Positions 59,531 through 64,000 of a stretch of DNA of 64,000 nucleotides are shown here, piece by piece. This DNA comes from Morella rubra (taxonomy: Eukaryota; Streptophyta; Magnoliopsida; Fagales; Myricaceae), in the NCBI GenBank assembly GCA_003952965.2, contig CM025855.1, positions 20,957,122 to 21,021,121 of the forward strand, read 5' to 3'. Every line of letters begins with the position of its first letter. The stretch's first letter is position 1. Under the pieces are notes generated by a model. It made no database searches. It was not told the origin of the DNA and saw nothing but the letters and a program-made list of their open reading frames with translations. The position numbers were made by a program, and so were the translations under genes.

Positions 59531-60690
59531 ATTGACATTCAAGGAGTCTTGGACAAAATTGGTCACGGTTGGACCTCTTATAGGATTTACACACACGTTA
59601 TAGGATATTGGAAGAATGACACATTAATCTTTTTGGACAAATCTGATGGGCGAGTTTGTCTTGTCTGACCCTTCTACCCAAGAATTGAGAAGTCTACAAA
59701 TTGGTCGTGCTGTACCAAAGAAGAGACCCTAACTTCTGGTAGGGGAGGAAGTGAATTTGAAGAAGGGGATATTTCTTGAAGATGGTTGAGGGACCAACTT
59801 GATAGGTCTATTTTTCAACTGTATTTGAAATCGTGGATCTTATCTTGTGGGAGCAACAATTTCACAGGGTTGATGTGGCTAATGGACATAGCTTATTGAA
59901 ACACAACAAACGTAGTTCATGGCTACTTTATTAGCTACCTAGGGCTTGTAATTCATTCTGGCACTGTCCGTTAATGTCAGTGACACAATACAACTGATGT
60001 CACGACATGTGGTGATGGTTGGGCTGAAGTCCCATAAACAAGAGAGATGAAAAGATAGTCCAAGTTATTGGATTGGTTTAAGTGTAAACTCGGCCGATGT
60101 GTTTGGGGGTGAGCCGTAGCCTTGGCATTCTGAAAGCCCATTGGCATCAAAGTAACACTGAGTTGAACCCTAAATGCGAGCCATGATTGTGCCGTATGCC
60201 ACAGTGATAGACCAAGCCTAGCCTGGGTCTAGCTGGCTGTCCCCACGGGTAAGGCAGCAGCCCAAATGGTGTAGGAACATTGGTATATATATATGATATA
60301 GTTCACCCATTCTCTTGGCCGGTTGTGTTGTTGAACCATTTGACAAATACTGCTTCCTTAATCTCTTCCGTTTTTTCTTATTCTTCTTCTTTTAATAATA
60401 ATTGCGAGAGTCCACGGAGTTCGTCCTCATTCCAATAAGATCAATAGAAAATATATGAGATTATTATGATTTCACAAGGATAGGTTAAAACTAACATTCA
60501 GATATATCTAAATATTGTTAAAGTTTTTAAAATATAATTATTTATAGCTAATATTTTACATGACCACGTTGCTAGCCGTTGTTAGCAGTTTAAAGCATTA
60601 ATTAACTTCTGATATATCGCGTCGTAAGAGATAAATTTTTCATCTTCATTAATGGTGAGACGTAATTGAACAAGCAAATTAAAAAATTCA
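59531..60690. other. Intergenic, no gene seen
   Basis: Mixed-composition DNA. A TATATATATATGATATAG run at 60,283-60,300 could be a promoter element or simple repeat. No recognisable frame. Confidence 0.4.
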
Positions 60691-60901
60691 GATGAGCTCC
60701 CTCGAGCGAAATGCTCTCAACCCTAAACTATCCCAACAATGTCTTCTTCCATTCTCTCTCACCCTCCTCGTCTTTCCTCCACTCCCTGGACCCATCTTCG
60801 ACCACCGTTTTTTTGTCTCTTTCCTTTCTCTTTCGCCTTTTCTTCCTCTATATCATTATCTTTTCTTTCCATACTCTATTTTTCTATTGGTTTCGCCTCA
60901 T

Positions 60902-61750
60902 GGATAAGGACAAGAATGGAAGGTTGACAGCCATAGCTTCTATAGCTGAGCAGACGAAAGATCTCTCGTGGGATGATCTCTCATGGGATGATCTCTCGGG
61001 GTTTCTGGAGATCAATGAAGAGCGAGTGCATGTTGTTACTGAGCACTCCTTAGTGGGAAGGTTAGTTTCTCGGTGAACCTACCCAAAACATATTATCCAC
61101 CCCATCATTCATTCAGGATGGAGATTCGTGGAGGAACTCCAAATAGAGGATATGGGACAAAATCACTTCCTGTTTTCTTTCCCCTCTATTACTGCTAGAG
61201 ATAGAGTATTAAAGTAGGGCCCATAGAATTTTCTGGGGTCATTAATGATACTGAAGGATTGGAAGTCAGAGGCAACTATTAATGATATTGATCTCTCAAA
61301 AGCCACGTTTTGGATTCGGATTCATGGCCTACCGTTAAAGGGGTTGGAGGTAGTTAATGCGATATGGATTGGGAGTAAATTGGGGGAGGTGCTGGAGGTT
61401 GATGAGATGGATGAGAACTAATTGTTTCTTTGTGTTAGAGTCTAAATTAATCCTGAGGCCTCGCTACAGCACGATTTCTTCATTCCTAGAGGAGGTAGCC
61501 AGCGATCTTGGGTCTCCTTTAAGTATGAAAGACTTTCCAACTTTTGCACCCGCTGTGGGAGACTGGATCATAAGATGGTGTCTTGTCATTAGGATGATCC
61601 TCACCCCCACAAGCATGCATTGAATGAGGAGATAAGGGGTTTCGTCCCGCATGGCCAATTTGTAAGTGATCGCAAACAAGGGAGTCCTAGGCGCTCTGCT
61701 GAAGTTAGGCATGCTTTGAGGACTCGAGGGACTCGAGACTCCCTCTTAGG
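60902..61750 (+). pseudogene. LINE ORF1 (DUF4283 and CCHC zinc knuckle), broken
   Basis: ATG at 60,902 (MDKDKNGRLTAIASIA) leads through a triplicated WDDLS motif into a DUF4283-type nucleic-acid-binding domain (FWIRIHGLPLKGLEVVNAIW; GSKLGEVLEVD near 61,310-61,420). A zinc knuckle CTRCGRLDHKMVSC follows near 61,544-61,586, with the spacing C-x2-C-x4-H-x4-C, after WVSFKYERLSNF. In plant L1 elements this protein binds the element RNA. Stops near 61,074, 61,422, 61,446 and 61,590 and several frame changes inactivate it. Confidence 0.8.
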
Positions 61751-62583
61751 TAGTTAGGCATTCTGAGTGCATCTAGTTTTGGATTGCAGCTGCAACCAAC
61801 TGCAGATGATGGTCTCCAGTTGACGGTGGGAGTGGAAAAAAAATGAGTGAGCTCGACCAGTGGTGAGTTGGTGACTCAGTCGTGTCAAAATTCGGGCGAG
61901 AACAATTCAGGTGTGCATTTCGAAAGCACCACAGTAGAAGCACAACATTTAATTCCTGCGGCTGAGGCAAACAGTGACAGACCCGTAGGGCAAGTTTGTG
62001 GCTGACAGCTTGCAAGGAAGGTTCTCATGCTGATCTGCTCCATGCTCAAGTGTTGGTACTATATGGGGAAAAAATTGAAGAGGCTCGCCAGTCTTTGGAT
62101 AAAATTAGTTTGGGCCATTGTGAAAATTTGGCGACTAGTCCTAAGCTGCACTTGGGCTGTAAGAGTGGGATAGAAAATCGTCAAACGAGTAAGCAGGCCT
62201 CTTTTAAAAGGAGGAGTGGTAAAAGCCCAGTAAATAGCAACCAGGGCCTTGTTTCTCACCTAAGTGGTTACATGGTTCTAAAGGAGAAACATAAGCTCTT
62301 TTAGATGATGAGGATTAGAAATTGTTGGACTCGTGTTCTACGCCGCGAACCAGAAAGAAAAACAGAGGTGAAGCTCTAGGGTCGGTGATCATCTTGGAAC
62401 CATTGCTTCTCACTCTTTTTACTCCGGGCATACAAGACACACTCAAACATTTGGGGAAGAAGTCGTCGGCAAAGCTGAAGAAGAACCTTACTGTGAAGGA
62501 TCTGATTGTCAGTAACTATGTGGAAGACTCTTGTAATATCCAAAAGGCTGAGGAGGCGGGCCAATCCTTGCCCCCCTTCAGTC

Positions 62584-64000
62584 ATGAGGATTATCTCGTG
62601 GAACTGCCGAGGCTTGGGGTGGCCTGCGGCGTGTAGGGCCCTCAAGGAAATGGTGAGGGTGGTTGATCCTGTCAGTGTGTTCTTGATTGAAACAAATGTT
62701 GCTGATGTTGTTGTCGCGAAGGTTATGCATAAAGTTGGTTTTACGTTCTTTGAAGTGGTTTCTCCGTTTGGTAGGAAAGGGGGCTTGGCGTTTTGTTGGA
62801 AGCCTGAGCTCTAGCTTGATTTTGTTTGGAAATCTTGTAATATTTTTTATCTGCTAATTAAACCTGGGAATGAGTACCAACATTTTTTTTTATTTTCTGG
62901 TCTATGGACCAACGCTTTGGAGCCAGAAAGAAGCTTTTTGGGATCAGCTCAGAGTGCTTGGATGCCAGTCTTAGTTCTCGTGGGTGTGTCACTGTGATAT
63001 GAATGATCTTTTAAAGCAAGGCGAAAAGGTGGGTGGTAGAGCTGTGAGAGCTTTATCCTCTTGTGGCTTGGCAAACTTCATGGATGCAATGGGCATGGTG
63101 GACTTGAGCTTTGTTGGTTGCCATTATACTTAGTTGAATAGATGATCGGGGTTGGCTAACATTCATGAAAGAATTGATAAGGGTGTTGACACCTAGTGGC
63201 GAATGGCATTTCCAAATGTAGGTATTGTGCATTATGACTATGGTCCTTCAGACCATGTGCCCATTGTCATTAATATTTTTGGCTATAATTCTTCTGCTTC
63301 GAAGCCTTTCAAGTTTGAAAAGTTTTGGGCTAGGGAGGCTGGTTGTTTTGATGTTGTTGCCAAGGCTTGGTGTCAGGAGTGTGTGGGTTCGGTTGGCTGG
63401 CAACTGGTCAAGAAAATTCGGGCTACTAGATATGCCCTTTGGAAATGGAACAAAGCCTCTTATGGTAATATTCAAGAGGCCATTAACTTGCTGAAATCCC
63501 AGCTGAGTTTTTGTCAACAGGGTGATCAATCTGAGGATTGCCTTGCTCTGGAACAGCGGCTGATGTTTGGGTTAGACGAACAACTGAAGAGAGAAGAAGA
63601 ACTCTGGCGGCAGAAATCTAGCTTTTATGAACAACTTTATACATCCGATGCTCCTCAATTACTTGCTGACCTGGAAGGTTTGTTCACCTGTGCTATCACT
63701 ATCGAGGAGAATAAGATGTTGACCCGTATCCCTGATGACGAAGAAATCACTGCGACTTTGAGCTTAATGAATCCTGATAAGGCTCCGGGTCAAGATGGTC
63801 TTACGGTATATTTTTATAAACAGTTCTAGGAGATTGTAGGTGATGATGTTAAGAGAATTGTGAAGGACTTCTTTGAACAAGGTGTGTTATTACTAGAGCT
63901 GAACCATACAAATATAACCTTGATCCTGAAGGTGGACAGCCCCACTAAGGTGTGTCAGTTCCGCCCTATTAGCTTGTGTAATGTCATATACAAATTAATC
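62584..64000 (+). pseudogene. LINE ORF2 (endonuclease and reverse transcriptase), broken
   Basis: The apurinic-type endonuclease starts MRIISWNCRGLGWPAACRAL (62,584) with the catalytic-site motif SWNCRGLG; an IET motif follows. After a stop at 62,812 the similarity continues in other frames to HERIDKGVDT and GPSDHVPIVI, the SDH motif that closes the endonuclease. From 63,203 an open frame of 208 codons runs into the reverse transcriptase start (NPDKAPGQDGLT), then a TAG at 63,827-63,829 and PISLCNVIYKLI at the window end. Between LWRQKS and SFYEQLYTSD (about 63,620) a block of roughly 60 residues normally present in plant L1 proteins is missing in frame. Confidence 0.85.

Larger units (their letters stand above)
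60700..64000 (+). mobile_element. L1-type LINE, partial at the window end
   Basis: A non-LTR retrotransposon reads left to right with ORF1 (about 60,900-61,750) and ORF2 (from 62,584) and leaves the window inside the reverse transcriptase. Both reading frames carry stops and shifts. The 5' region from about 60,700 is C/T-rich, as in many plant L1 leaders; the exact start is not defined. Confidence 0.85.

Noticed and set aside
1..64000. CRISPR array, bacterial operons or rRNA/tRNA genes
   Set aside because: No regularly spaced direct repeats with unique spacers, no ribosome-binding-site operons and no rRNA or complete tRNA was seen; the only tRNA-like sequence is the SINE head near 26,976-27,044.

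Overview
This window is nuclear DNA of a eudicot plant; I cannot name the species. The evidence is a plastid-targeted chaperonin gene with plant-style GT-AG introns, a group-S-type bZIP gene, a phytosulfokine-type peptide gene, and a dense load of plant transposable elements (hAT, Mutator-like, CACTA-like, Copia, Ty3-type LTR elements, a tRNA-derived SINE and an L1-type LINE). The DNA between genes is very AT-rich and full of nested, decayed repeats.

Layout. 1-5.1 kb: a broken ZMYM1-like hAT transposase, a broken MYB/SANT-like gene, hAT and MITE remnants. 5.1-18.5 kb: a long gene desert with small repeats, one promoter-like spot with a 32-codon reading frame, and one imperfect hairpin. 18.6-19.2 kb: an intact intronless bZIP transcription factor (+). 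21.7-22.3 kb: a two-exon phytosulfokine precursor (-), whose pentapeptide reads YVYTQ instead of the common YIYTQ. 24.4-43.7 kb: a transposon nest with a MITE carrying a 72-bp tandem repeat, two overlapping SINE copies, a solo Copia LTR, a CACTA-like terminus, two related coiled-coil gene tails, an inverted truncated Copia element, a RICESLEEPER-type hAT transposase split by a 1,755-bp solo LTR, a GRF-zinc-finger fragment, and a pair of long inverted terminal repeats 14 kb apart. 44.2-50.0 kb: a 14-exon gene for plastid chaperonin-60 beta, best matched to the beta4 type (CPN60B4). 52.8-53.0 kb: a 47-residue single-pass membrane protein behind a TATA box and a CT tract. 55.7-59.5 kb: a minus-strand non-autonomous LTR retrotransposon. 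60.7-64.0 kb: a LINE whose reverse transcriptase runs off the window.

The four probable host genes do not form a pathway. CPN60B4 works in the chloroplast stroma, the bZIP in the nucleus, and the PSK precursor enters the secretory pathway. Their neighbourhood is set by transposon insertions rather than by shared function. The most noteworthy item is the PSK variant gene, which also lacks the usual stop codon just after the hormone sequence. All exon boundaries were read by eye from splice consensus and frame; no alignment or expression data were available.
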